In this document: in pieces, positions 5,347 through 12,615 of the stretch
Layout: every line of letters starts with the position of its first letter
How positions within the stretch are numbered: the first letter of the stretch is position 1
NCBI GenBank assembly: GCA_964551645.1
Contig: CAZKDV010000069.1
Coordinates: forward strand, 1-12,615
Direction of reading: 5' to 3'
Length of the DNA stretch: 12,615 nucleotides
Source of the DNA: CAZKDV01 sp964551645
GTDB taxonomy: Bacteria; Bacteroidota; Bacteroidia; Bacteroidales; DTU049
Translations under genes and position numbers: made by a program
Notes under the pieces: generated by a model
What the model was told of the DNA's origin: nothing
What the model saw: only the letters and a program-made list of their open reading frames with translations
The model's database searches: none

Positions 5347-6855
5347 ATGCTTTTGATGATGAGCGTTCAAATTGAGGTGTTTTTATTAGTACTTTCAATA
5401 TTGTTTTTCTTTAGCATTATGGTCGCTGGCAAAGCTAGCTCAAAATATGGTGTTCCTGCATTATTGTTATTTTTGGGTGTCGGAATGTTGAGCGGAAGTA
5501 GTGGTTTTGGGGTAGAATTTGAAAATGTTTATATTGCACAGAATATTGGGACTATTGCTTTATGTATTATACTTTTTTCAGGCGGATTAGATACGAGTTT
5601 TTCGGAAATTCGTCCAATAATTAAGCAAGGAGTTGTTTTAGCTACCTTAGGTGTGTTTTTAACTGCTTTCACAACGGGCATAGTAATTTGGTGGATACTT
5701 GGAATGACCAAAGAATCGGCTAATGTTGGTATTTTAACATCATTATTATTAGCATCAACAATGGCATCAACCGACTCAGCTTCGGTGTTTTCTATTCTTC
5801 GTTCAAAAGGCTTGCATTTAAAAAACAATTTGCGCCCAATGTTAGAACTTGAAAGTGGAAGTAATGATCCAATGGCTTATGTCCTTGTTATTGCGTTAAT
5901 TGATATCATAAAACTGAATAGTGAACCTAATTATATGCAAATAGCTTTAACCTTATTATTGCAACTTATTATTGGTGCTATTTTAGGGTATCTTTTAGGC
6001 AAGCTTTCCGTAAAAATTATAAACCGTATTAATTGTGGAAATGATTCTCTATATCCAATTTTAGTTTTTACTTTTTGCATATTTATTTATTCTGCAACAT
6101 ATTTTGCTAAAGGAAATGGTTTTCTTGCAGTTTATGTTGGAGGTTTGGTTATTGGCAACTCAAAATTTGTACATAAGCGTATTTCATTAAATTTCTTTGA
6201 TGGATTAGCATGGTTATTTCAATTGATAATGTTTTTAATGTTAGGTTTATTAGTTAATCCACATGAACTAGTACCTATAATTATTCCCGGATTGTTGATT
6301 AGTTTTTTAATGATTTTTTTCACTCGTCCATTGTCTGTTTTTATTTGTTTATTACCTTTTCGCAAAATGCCGATTAAAGACAAAGCGTATGTTTCATGGG
6401 TTGGCTTGAGAGGTGCTGTACCAATTATTTTCGCAATTTTTCCTCTGGTTGCTGATGTGCCTCATGCAAGATTGATTTTTAACATAGTATTTTTTAGTAC
6501 ACTTGTTTCTTTGGTAGTTCAAGGAACATCGCTCCCTTTTATTGCAAGATGGTTGAAACTTGCAGATACTCCTATTAAGGTGAAAAAATTACAGACTTTT
6601 GATGTTGATTTTTCTGATGAAATTAAGTCAGTTACAACAGAACTTGAAATCACACCAGCAATTCTTAGTAAGGGTATCCAGATAATGGATATCCCTTTTC
6701 CTGAGAAAGCTCTTGTTGTTTTGGTAATGCGTGGTGATTCCTATTTCGTTCCGACAGGAAAAACCATTTTGCAAGAAAAAGACAAAATATTGATTATTGC
6801 TGATAATAAGGAAGTAATTGAAGAAACTTATAGAAACTTGGATATTGATATGTAA
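5347..6855 (+). CDS. nhaP2: Potassium/proton antiporter, CPA1 family, NhaP2/CvrA type with C-terminal RCK_C domain
   Basis: Inner-membrane antiporter exchanging cytoplasmic K+ (possibly Na+) for H+, involved in ion and pH homeostasis; 502 residues. About a dozen hydrophobic segments fill residues 7-405. Family signatures seen are LFSGGLDTS (76-84), ASTMASTDSASVF (136-148) with the T142-D143 pair, ESGSNDPMAY (169-178) with N173-D174 for ion binding, and WVGLRGAVPI (351-360). Residues about 420-500 form a TrkA_C/RCK_C domain likely to regulate gating by a bound ligand. This layout matches NhaP2, although E. coli CvrA (~578 residues) has a longer tail. ATG codons at 5347, 5356 and 5359 are all possible starts; the first is used and none has a Shine-Dalgarno site. 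It is transcribed alone, divergent from the DUF134 unit. Confidence 0.9.
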   Translation: MLLMMSVQIEVFLLVLSILFFFSIMVAGKASSKYGVPALLLFLGVGMLSGSSGFGVEFENVYIAQNIGTIALCIILFSGGLDTSFSEIRPIIKQGVVLATLGVFLTAFTTGIVIWWILGMTKESANVGILTSLLLASTMASTDSASVFSILRSKGLHLKNNLRPMLELESGSNDPMAYVLVIALIDIIKLNSEPNYMQIALTLLLQLIIGAILGYLLGKLSVKIINRINCGNDSLYPILVFTFCIFIYSATYFAKGNGFLAVYVGGLVIGNSKFVHKRISLNFFDGLAWLFQLIMFLMLGLLVNPHELVPIIIPGLLISFLMIFFTRPLSVFICLLPFRKMPIKDKAYVSWVGLRGAVPIIFAIFPLVADVPHARLIFNIVFFSTLVSLVVQGTSLPFIARWLKLADTPIKVKKLQTFDVDFSDEIKSVTTELEITPAILSKGIQIMDIPFPEKALVVLVMRGDSYFVPTGKTILQEKDKILIIADNKEVIEETYRNLDIDM

Positions 6856-6988
6856 AAGCTTTAATTAGAAACTATTAGATAACTATTGCATAATCTGAGG
6901 GAAAAGCCAACACTCCAACTAAACTACTAATAATCAAACGAATATCACTTATTTACAATTGGTATTATGCCCTTATTGTTGATTAGAA

Positions 6989-7024
6989 AGAAATTATAGT
7001 TTGTAGGTGCAGTTTGTAATTTCT
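6989..7024. repeat. Inverted repeat in the convergent intergenic region
   Basis: AGAAATTA (6989-6996) pairs with TAATTTCT (7017-7024) around a 20-base loop holding two copies of AGTTTGTA-like sequence. The 244 bases between the antiporter and the secreted-protein gene hold no other recognised element besides the terminator at 7041-7077. No T-run follows, so this is not a canonical terminator. Confidence 0.35.
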
Positions 7025-7040
7025 GAAAACAATAGAAATA

Positions 7041-7077
7041 AAAAAATCGGATAAAACAAGTCTGTTCTATCCGATTT
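7041..7077 (-). terminator. Intrinsic terminator of the T9SS secreted-protein gene
   Basis: AAATCGGATA (7044-7053) pairs perfectly with TATCCGATTT (7068-7077). After one mismatch AACA (7055-7058) pairs with TGTT (7063-7066), leaving a four-base loop. On the minus strand the stem runs into six T (A at 7041-7046), 23 bases past the stop of the secreted protein. On the plus strand only three T follow, so it may weakly stop the antiporter transcript too. Confidence 0.88.
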
Positions 7078-7099
7078 AAGCATTAATCTTATGCCACTA

Positions 7100-9394
7100 T
7101 TATCTTATAACTTGTATTTTTGTTATGTTGTTTTTATTTTCATTAAATACTTTGACAACATAAACACCTGCAGGTAAATGTTGAATATCTACTTTAGCAG
7201 TATTTGAATATTTTCCCTCTAACTGTCCAAAAGTATTATATATTTCAATATTTGCAAGTTCTGATACAAACAAATAGTCAGTTGTTGGATTTGGGTACAA
7301 GTTTAAAGAAGATGTTGCACTTATTTCTTCAATATCTTGAGTACTTACGATTGAAATAAGATCTAATCTCAAATTCATCATATCTGTACAATCGTGGTGT
7401 CTAAACGCTATATAAATATCCTTACCAACATAATCAGCTAATGATATAGTTTGCTGTTTCCACTTATTATTAGTTAAAGTTTCAGAAAAAACAGTTTCAA
7501 AGCTTTCAATTTCATTATTTGTAGTTGAAATCATTATTGAATAATGTTCCATTCCTAAATTTACGCCAAATGATATATCTCCTAAGGAAGCAATCCAGAA
7601 ACTTAGTGCTAAATTAGGATTTGTAATTGCAAACTTTCTAGTAATCAAATAGTTATCAGGAGTAAGAGCACCTACAGCAAATGAATGCCAAGAAGCTGAT
7701 GTTGCATAATAGATACCTTCGTAAGCAAGAGTACTTTTACCTTTACTCCACAAATATCCATCTCCGTCTGCATCAACATTTTTCCAACATTGTGGAGGAA
7801 AAAATGCACCATTAAATTTTTCAGTATGAGGATAAAATGTAATGGGATTACATTCGGTTGAAAACACATAAGGTCCTTCCCACACACTTGAGTCATTTTC
7901 CTCGCAAATAGCTCTTGCATAAAACTGATAATATGTTCCTTGCATTAAACCTTCAAGTATATACTGAGGCTCATTTGTTTCAACTCTAACTCCATAACCA
8001 AATCCTGTTCCGTAATATCCCCATTCAATTTCCCAATGTTCAGCACTTCCATTTTCTTTCCATTTCAATATTGCACTAGTATATGTTTCATCAACAGCTA
8101 TTAATTCAGATGGTCGTGGACATGATGGGTTACAATCAACAATAAAATTAAAAAATGTAGCACCATCTTCTGGTTCTTCAGAGAAATTGAATGAATAAAT
8201 TGGGATTCCAAGTGGGTCAACAACTTCCAAAGCACATTCATAATCATATAATGATTTTGAAACCCATTTTAATGAAACTTCAGAATGATCACACAATGGA
8301 ACCATTTGTATTTTGCTTATTCCTGAATTAAAAGTAACTTTTGCAGTATAATGTCCATTTTCGTACAATTCAATATATGAACCACTCCAACCGTCACCAA
8401 ATTCATCTGACATACGAAATTCATATTCACATTTTTCTGCTAATGGACAACCTTGAGTAGTAAATGTATGAGGACCAGCCCAATAACTTTCTTCAACTTC
8501 GCATATAGATTGTACATAAAAATCATATTCTGTGTATGGAATCAAGTTATCAATTTCAACTTCCATAGCCTTAAGTCCTTCAATTAAAGTGCCTTCGCCA
8601 GGGATAAAACCTTTTGCACCATACTCAACATTCCATGATTCTGCAGAACCGTTTTCTAACCATTTTAATGTAGCAGCAACATCATCAGTAACAGCACTTA
8701 AAGATATTGGATATGCACAAGGGCTTGGCTTACCCATGAAGCAAAATGCTAATGGAGTCTCTAATAATGAATAATCTTCATCTTTCACTTGATAAGCTAT
8801 ACCCATTGAAGAAGCGGAATTACTGCCAAAAAGCAAACTCCAACAATCCTCATTAGTAGATTGTATTGAAAACCAACCTTTGCTTTTTACAATTGGAGTT
8901 TCAAAAAAAACTGTATATTCATAGATAGGATATGAGCCTGACCATAATTCACCTGTTAAAATAGGAACTAATTCAACATCTTCTGAATATTCTAACAAAT
9001 GGGGTTTATCTTGTCTGTCAGTATAAAATCCGATTGTAAAATTCATTGGATCGCTAAAACATTGTTGCCAAGATCCTGTATGAATTAACTGCATTGACCA
9101 AAAGTGCAAACCATATATGGTATCTGAAATATTGGAAAACCTTTGATAAATAGTATATTCACTTCCTGAGGAAGATGTGAATGCAGACCCCGAAGGTCCT
9201 TGCCCCCAAAAAGCATTTGGAGGACATGAATTCAGTTCATTTCTAAATGTAGAATTTGAATTATCAATAATATGAGCAATAGAAACAATCTGCTCTTTTT
9301 TATTCAAATTCTTTTTTTGTGGTGCTTGAGCAAATGCCGATTGCATCAAAAAAACTAATGCTACAACATAAAAAACAATTGTAAATTTTTTCAT
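7100..9394 (-). CDS. Secreted multidomain fibronectin type III / cleaved-adhesin-like protein with T9SS type A sorting domain
   Basis: Predicted extracellular or cell-surface protein of 764 residues. A signal peptide (about 1-22, MKKFTIVFYVVALVF then SAFA) directs Sec export. In order: an N-terminal region with no recognised domain (about 40-222), fibronectin type III domain 1 (about 225-314), a segment with DEFGDGWSGSYIELY (330-344), fibronectin domain 2 (about 425-514), and a cleaved-adhesin/MAM-like jelly roll (about 524-683) with PPQCWKNVDADGDGYLW. Residues 697-764 are a type A C-terminal sorting domain: NLYPNPTTD, EIYNTFGQ, LPAGVYVVKV and a basic end. The two fibronectin domains share WxENGSAExW, so they are internal duplicates. 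The ATG at 9392-9394 fits the signal peptide. No catalytic motif was seen; adhesion or substrate binding is likely. It is monocistronic, with its own terminator. Confidence 0.88.
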   Translation of the reverse strand: MKKFTIVFYVVALVFLMQSAFAQAPQKKNLNKKEQIVSIAHIIDNSNSTFRNELNSCPPNAFWGQGPSGSAFTSSSGSEYTIYQRFSNISDTIYGLHFWSMQLIHTGSWQQCFSDPMNFTIGFYTDRQDKPHLLEYSEDVELVPILTGELWSGSYPIYEYTVFFETPIVKSKGWFSIQSTNEDCWSLLFGSNSASSMGIAYQVKDEDYSLLETPLAFCFMGKPSPCAYPISLSAVTDDVAATLKWLENGSAESWNVEYGAKGFIPGEGTLIEGLKAMEVEIDNLIPYTEYDFYVQSICEVEESYWAGPHTFTTQGCPLAEKCEYEFRMSDEFGDGWSGSYIELYENGHYTAKVTFNSGISKIQMVPLCDHSEVSLKWVSKSLYDYECALEVVDPLGIPIYSFNFSEEPEDGATFFNFIVDCNPSCPRPSELIAVDETYTSAILKWKENGSAEHWEIEWGYYGTGFGYGVRVETNEPQYILEGLMQGTYYQFYARAICEENDSSVWEGPYVFSTECNPITFYPHTEKFNGAFFPPQCWKNVDADGDGYLWSKGKSTLAYEGIYYATSASWHSFAVGALTPDNYLITRKFAITNPNLALSFWIASLGDISFGVNLGMEHYSIMISTTNNEIESFETVFSETLTNNKWKQQTISLADYVGKDIYIAFRHHDCTDMMNLRLDLISIVSTQDIEEISATSSLNLYPNPTTDYLFVSELANIEIYNTFGQLEGKYSNTAKVDIQHLPAGVYVVKVFNENKNNITKIQVIR

Positions 9395-9425
9395 AATAAA
9401 ATTATTGGATTAATAAATTAAGCGT

Positions 9426-9433
9426 CAAAGATA
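9426..9433 (-). promoter_or_regulatory. Candidate -7 box of the T9SS secreted-protein gene
   Basis: The minus strand reads TATCTTTG, identical to the box before the DUF134 gene, 31 bases upstream of the ATG. No correctly spaced TTG was found. The preceding gene's stop is at 9524, which leaves room for an independent promoter. Confidence 0.45.
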
Positions 9434-9523
9434 TAAATATTATTTTAAATATGAATGATAGAAAATATTCGTATTTAACAAAATATTTAATTAATGCCAA
9501 AAACATCACATAATATCCAGAAA

Positions 9524-10906
9524 TTACTCTTGTTTGAGTAATTCCAAAAAAGTCTCTGAATCTTGTGGTCGTAAAACAATCTTGCCATCACGAAATACAT
9601 ATATTTCAGGCGTTCCTCTGATGTGTATTTGGTTAAACACTATACTTTTGTATGCTTTTAAGTCAGAAACATGTATCCATTCTGACATATCATTTTCAGC
9701 TATCCCTCGCTCCCATTCTTCTTTTGTTTCAACAATTGCAAAAGCTACAATTTTAGTTTTTGTATTTTTATTTATTTGCAAAGCATATTTTAAAAACTTT
9801 ATCATATCAATGCAATGAATACAATCTGGAGACCAAAACATTAATAATACTTGTTTATCCCACATATCGCTCAACTTAAAAACATCTCCATTCAAATATT
9901 GTCCTTTTATTTCAGGAGCAACTGAACCAAGGCTGCTTTTCTTAACAATTTCATAAGTTTTAAATTCGTCAGTAAGCATATCATTACATATATTTTCTTG
10001 CAAATAAGTATCAAATATATACATATAAACATCTAAAAACTCACTCGTTTCAAAGGTATTAGTCAGTATTTGTGAAACATAAGTAAACATTTTGTCATTA
10101 GCTGAAAACTTGTGTAAAATCATATCAACTGCTTTTTTGTATTCTTCATAATTTTGGGGATAAACATAATTTATCAAATAATCGCTTAAATATTTTGACA
10201 AAAAAGGAGTATTAATTAAACCCTCTTCAGTAAAATCAATATTATCAAAAAAGTGTACTTTCAAAAACTCATACTCGTCTATAGATGTATTACTTTCTTT
10301 ATCCAAAGAAAAATTGGAATTTGGCAACATTAACATTTTTATAATTTTATAAGCAAACAATTTCTCATCAGTTTTACTTATTTTTTCAAATAAACTGTAG
10401 GTTTGCAATTCTAACTCATCAATGTAATGATTCAATTTTATTAATTCTTGCTTGCTTTCAATAGGATTATTTGCATTTAAAAAGTCGCCCATAGCCAACA
10501 TTTGTTTTATAGAAAGAATTAGCGGATAAAAACTGTAGAATAATCTATTTTCTTCTGACTGTAAAAACTCAATTGCCGTCAATAATGAATCGCTTGTGGT
10601 AGCAAATTCGATATTTTCGTAATTATACACAATATCAATACTCATTGGCGAATTTGCACCAATTTTAACTTTCAACATTCCTTTTTCTAAATTATCAGGT
10701 AAAACAAACTTGAATTTTCCATTTTTTGAAAATACCGAATCTATAGAAGTTAGTGATGAACCATGATATGTTTGCAAAATTATTTTTACATCTCCTATGC
10801 CTTCAATTGAACCATTCAGCATATAATCTTTATTTGAACACGCAATGCAAAGCAAGGGAATAAAACAAAAAATAAACAAAAAATTTTTGAAGTTAATTTT
10901 GCACAT
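9524..10906 (-). CDS. TlpA-like thioredoxin-fold lipoprotein (DUF4369-type N-terminal domain)
   Basis: Envelope-anchored thiol-disulfide protein of 460 residues. The signal segment ends LLCIAC, with C23 as the lipidated cysteine; Cys at -3 is unusual for a lipobox. Residues about 28-105 resemble the beta-sandwich N-terminal domain (DUF4369-like) common in Bacteroidota TlpA proteins, and about 110-320 is a helical linker. The C-terminal thioredoxin domain (about 325-460) has LLMFWSPDCIHC with redox pair C362/C365 and the cis-Pro loop GTPEIYV (P433). The CIHC active site differs from the CGPC of thioredoxin and suggests a reductase or isomerase role in the periplasm. The ATG at 10904-10906 precedes the signal peptide. 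It shares a strand with the secreted protein gene downstream, but a 129-base gap and separate promoter candidate suggest independent transcription. Substrate is unknown. Confidence 0.88.
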   Translation of the reverse strand: MCKINFKNFLFIFCFIPLLCIACSNKDYMLNGSIEGIGDVKIILQTYHGSSLTSIDSVFSKNGKFKFVLPDNLEKGMLKVKIGANSPMSIDIVYNYENIEFATTSDSLLTAIEFLQSEENRLFYSFYPLILSIKQMLAMGDFLNANNPIESKQELIKLNHYIDELELQTYSLFEKISKTDEKLFAYKIIKMLMLPNSNFSLDKESNTSIDEYEFLKVHFFDNIDFTEEGLINTPFLSKYLSDYLINYVYPQNYEEYKKAVDMILHKFSANDKMFTYVSQILTNTFETSEFLDVYMYIFDTYLQENICNDMLTDEFKTYEIVKKSSLGSVAPEIKGQYLNGDVFKLSDMWDKQVLLMFWSPDCIHCIDMIKFLKYALQINKNTKTKIVAFAIVETKEEWERGIAENDMSEWIHVSDLKAYKSIVFNQIHIRGTPEIYVFRDGKIVLRPQDSETFLELLKQE

Positions 10907-10927
10907 AATCTCGTTTTTTTAAGATAA

Positions 10928-10935
10928 CAAAATTA
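10928..10935 (-). promoter_or_regulatory. Candidate -7 box of the TlpA-like lipoprotein gene
   Basis: The minus strand reads TAATTTTG, a TAnnTTTG match 21 bases before the ATG, giving a short leader as at the other promoters here. No -33 TTG at normal spacing was seen. Confidence 0.4.
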
Positions 10936-10965
10936 CAAAATAATGATTATTTACATAAATACATA

Positions 10966-10979
10966 GGAGGAATACCTCC
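10966..10979. repeat. GGAGG-AATA-CCTCC palindrome between divergent genes
   Basis: A perfect five-pair all-GC-rich stem with a four-base loop, standing out in a strongly AT-rich 116-base intergenic region between the TlpA-like and methyltransferase genes. No T-run follows on either strand. It could be an operator or a small RNA hairpin upstream of either gene. Confidence 0.45.
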
Positions 10980-11017
10980 ACAAAATGAATATTAAGCATT
11001 GTTACGCATAAAATAAG

Positions 11018-11025
11018 TACTTTTG
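11018..11025 (+). promoter_or_regulatory. Promoter -7 box of the THUMP methyltransferase gene
   Basis: TACTTTTG matches TAnnTTTG. A TTG at 10999-11001 lies 16 bases upstream, slightly shorter than the usual -33/-7 spacing. Initiation about seven bases downstream would fall near 11031, leaving a leader of about ten bases before the GTG at 11041. The last three bases of the box are the alternative TTG start codon. Confidence 0.55.
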
Positions 11026-11040
11026 GCAAAAAGTATAATT

Positions 11041-12168
11041 GTGAAGCAAAACAAATATGTTGCAAAAACTTTGCACGGATTAGAAGAAGTATTGTCTATA
11101 GAACTTGAAGAAATTGGAGCAAATGATATTAAAATAGGTAATAGAGCTGTTGAATTTCAAGCAAGTACACAAACAATGTACGAAATCAATTATAGGATAT
11201 ATACTGCTTTAAGAATACTTGAATCTTTAAACTCTTTTACATTTAATGATGCACAAGAATTCTACGAACAAATAAAATCTCTCCAATGGGATGAAATCAT
11301 TGATGCAAATCAAAATATAGCTGTTGATGCAAATATATTTAACTCAACTACCTTTAACAACTCTCATTTTGTAGAATTAAAAACTAAAGATGCAATTGTT
11401 GACTATTTCAGAGATAAATACAGAGACAGACCTTCTGTCAATAAATCAAACCCTGATTTGTTGGTTAATATTTTTATAAATAAAAATTTCTGTCATGTTT
11501 CACTTGACACATCAGGAGAACCACTCTATAAAAGAGGATACCGTATTGTTTTGCATGAAGCCTCTATAAATGAAGTTCTTGCAGCAGGATTGATAAGACT
11601 TAGCAATTGGGACAAAACAGGATATTTTTATGATCCAATGTGTGGAGCCGGCACAATACCTATTGAAGCAGCTATGTATGCTATGAATATGCCTGCCGGA
11701 TATTATAGAAAGCATTGGGGATTTATGAATTGGAAAAACTACGATGCAGATAAATGGCAAAATATTATTAACAAATATACATACACACCACTATCAAATG
11801 ATGTTAAGATTATTGCAAGCGATATTGCAGTAAACTCTATTTCTCAAGCTAAGAAAAATTTTGCTTCTGCAAGAATGTTAAAAACTATTCAACTTAGCAA
11901 AACTTCATTTGCAGAATTAAAACCATTAAGCGATTCTGGCATTCTTATTATCAATCCTCCATACAATAAGCGATTGCCACTTGAAACCTCAACTTTATTT
12001 TATGAAGAAATTGGAAACACATTAAAACAATCTTTTAAAGGACATGAAGCTTGGATTATTAGTAGCGATTTAGAAGCAATCAAGCATGTAGGGTTAAAAG
12101 CTAACAAAAAGATAAAATTGTTTAATGGACCTGACGAGAGTCGCTTTCATCAATTTATTTGTTATTAA
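11041..12168 (+). CDS. THUMP-domain class I SAM-dependent RNA methyltransferase (RlmL N-terminal-half type)
   Basis: Probable 23S rRNA guanine-N2 methyltransferase, acting on ribosomal RNA in the cytoplasm with S-adenosylmethionine. From the GTG at 11041 it is 375 residues; in that numbering a ferredoxin-like/THUMP RNA-binding region spans about 5-160, the SAM site DPMCGAGTIPIEAA is at 198-211, the acidic SAM-loop segment ASDI lies near 259-262, and the catalytic NPPY is at 305-308. Length and motifs match single-domain relatives of the N-terminal half of E. coli RlmL (m2G2445). No ATG occurs near the N-terminus. A TTG at 11023 would add six residues, but it overlaps a promoter box, and from the GTG the protein starts KQNKYVAKTLHGLEE, as relatives do. 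An in-frame stop at 11014 excludes longer forms. It is monocistronic as far as seen. The exact target base is inferred. Confidence 0.88.
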   Translation: MKQNKYVAKTLHGLEEVLSIELEEIGANDIKIGNRAVEFQASTQTMYEINYRIYTALRILESLNSFTFNDAQEFYEQIKSLQWDEIIDANQNIAVDANIFNSTTFNNSHFVELKTKDAIVDYFRDKYRDRPSVNKSNPDLLVNIFINKNFCHVSLDTSGEPLYKRGYRIVLHEASINEVLAAGLIRLSNWDKTGYFYDPMCGAGTIPIEAAMYAMNMPAGYYRKHWGFMNWKNYDADKWQNIINKYTYTPLSNDVKIIASDIAVNSISQAKKNFASARMLKTIQLSKTSFAELKPLSDSGILIINPPYNKRLPLETSTLFYEEIGNTLKQSFKGHEAWIISSDLEAIKHVGLKANKKIKLFNGPDESRFHQFICY

Positions 12169-12294
12169 AACCTATTGTGCATTTAAAAAGCAAATGAAAA
12201 AATTGTTTAATTCCCCAAAATAATTCGGATATTCATCAAATTTGAGTAATTTAAACTTATTGCTATGAACTGTCCACCGCAGATTGCCTGAGTT

Positions 12295-12346
12295 GTTAGG
12301 CTATAGGAAATGTTGGAACTTGCGGGCTTCGTCACTATCCACTAAC
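12295..12346. repeat. Imperfect hairpin in the right-end GC-richer patch
   Basis: GTTAG (12295-12299) pairs with CTAAC (12342-12346) and ATAG (12303-12306) with CTAT (12335-12338), separated by a symmetric 3x3 internal loop and closing a 28-base loop. The arrangement is suggestive of a structured repeat, but the stem is short. Confidence 0.35.
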
Positions 12347-12391
12347 ACAAACGCTGATGCGGGGCAGTAATTTTGAATAACTATTTATATC

Positions 12392-12415
12392 CCAATGTTT
12401 TACGCACAATATTGG
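12392..12415. repeat. Near-perfect 8-bp inverted repeat CCAATGTT/AATATTGG
   Basis: CCAATGTT (12392-12399) and AATATTGG (12408-12415) are inverted repeats with one G:T exception and an eight-base spacer. They lie 70 bases past the stop of the partial minus-strand gene on its downstream side. No T-run follows, so termination is not supported. Confidence 0.35.
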
Positions 12416-12484
12416 CTACTGGATTTTATTATTTTATCATATTCGTTGTAGAGGTTTTTTACAATTTCAAAATATATACAAATT

Positions 12485-12615
12485 TTATTTCTGTCCTAAA
12501 TTTTTCCACCATCGTGTAAAAATTTGAGTAGTATCGCTTATATTGACCAACTCGCCTATAATGGGGGTAAGTATGATTAGGTTTAAGCTATCGCCCAATT
12601 CTGTAATCCGTTTTA
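12485..12615 (-). CDS. C-terminal end of an unidentified protein, running off the right edge
   Basis: On the minus strand a frame is open from the window edge to a TAA at 12485-12487, giving the last 43 residues of a protein whose start lies outside the window. The fragment contains ITELGDSLNLIILTPIIGEL and ends in TRWWKNLGQK. I do not recognise the family. It is mixed hydrophobic and polar and could be an amphipathic or membrane-near C-terminus. An open stretch of this length can occur by chance, but the other frames here are broken by stops and the local composition differs from the surrounding intergenic DNA, which favours a real gene. Confidence 0.42.
   Translation of the reverse strand, partial: KRITELGDSLNLIILTPIIGELVNISDTTQIFTRWWKNLGQK

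Larger units (their letters stand above)
12169..12484. other. Intergenic stretch with a patch richer in GC and no gene seen
   Basis: These 316 bases separate the methyltransferase stop from the partial gene at the right edge. No open frame of useful size, tRNA or rRNA was recognised. The composition is uneven: 12301-12360 is about 47% G+C, while the flanks are strongly AT-rich. The patch carries the imperfect hairpins listed separately. It may be a dispersed intergenic repeat or the edge of an acquired segment; a genome-wide comparison would tell. Confidence 0.5.

Noticed and set aside
10985..11011. Eight-codon leader peptide upstream of the methyltransferase
   Set aside because: It would lie upstream of the presumed transcription start, has no codon bias suggesting attenuation, and such short frames are expected by chance.
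12295..12346. Integron attC site
   Set aside because: GTTAGGC and CACTAAC occur in the order GTT...AAC, opposite to a single attC, and CACTAAC does not fit RYYYAAC. No integrase gene is in view.

Overview
The window looks like a chromosomal segment of an AT-rich, probably anaerobic member of the Bacteroidota. Four things point there. A secreted multidomain protein ends in a type IX secretion (T9SS) type A sorting domain. Several genes are preceded by a TAnnTTTG box, the -7 element typical of this phylum. Most start codons lack a Shine-Dalgarno sequence. A TlpA-like thioredoxin lipoprotein of the Bacteroidota type is present. Anaerobic life is inferred from the left-hand gene cluster, whose relatives are best known from strict anaerobes.

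Left half (155-5108, all minus strand, read right to left). Genes resembling the 'orange protein' (ORP) cluster of Desulfovibrio form two consecutive units. The first runs: DUF134 regulator with a double zinc-ribbon tail (4551-5108), NifX/ORP-like cofactor-binding protein (4207-4530), two small DUF5320-type proteins (3992-4204, 3735-3989), a second NifX-like protein with a His/Cys tail (3337-3711), and a Prx6-type peroxiredoxin (2554-3264). It ends at a strong intrinsic terminator (2513-2540). The second unit holds two overlapping MinD-type ATPases with inserted 2[4Fe-4S] ferredoxin modules (1573-2442, 708-1592), then a CobO/BtuR corrinoid adenosyltransferase (155-667). A plausible reading is that the ferredoxin-ATPases build or deliver a metal-sulfur cluster to the NifX-like proteins, DUF134 controls the unit, and the peroxiredoxin protects it. 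All of this joint function is inference from gene content.

Middle (5109-9394). A divergent intergenic region rich in inverted repeats separates the DUF134 promoter from a K+/H+ antiporter of the NhaP2 type (5347-6855, plus strand). The antiporter converges on a 764-residue secreted T9SS protein (7100-9394, minus strand), with a clear hairpin terminator between them.

Right part (9395-12615). A TlpA-like lipoprotein (9524-10906, minus) is divergent from a THUMP-domain RNA methyltransferase (about 11041-12168, plus). The methyltransferase has no usable ATG start, and a promoter-like box overlaps the upstream TTG candidate. The last 450 bases contain a patch richer in GC with imperfect hairpins, and the C-terminal end of an unidentified minus-strand gene that runs off the window. 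No rRNA, tRNA, CRISPR array or complete insertion sequence was seen.
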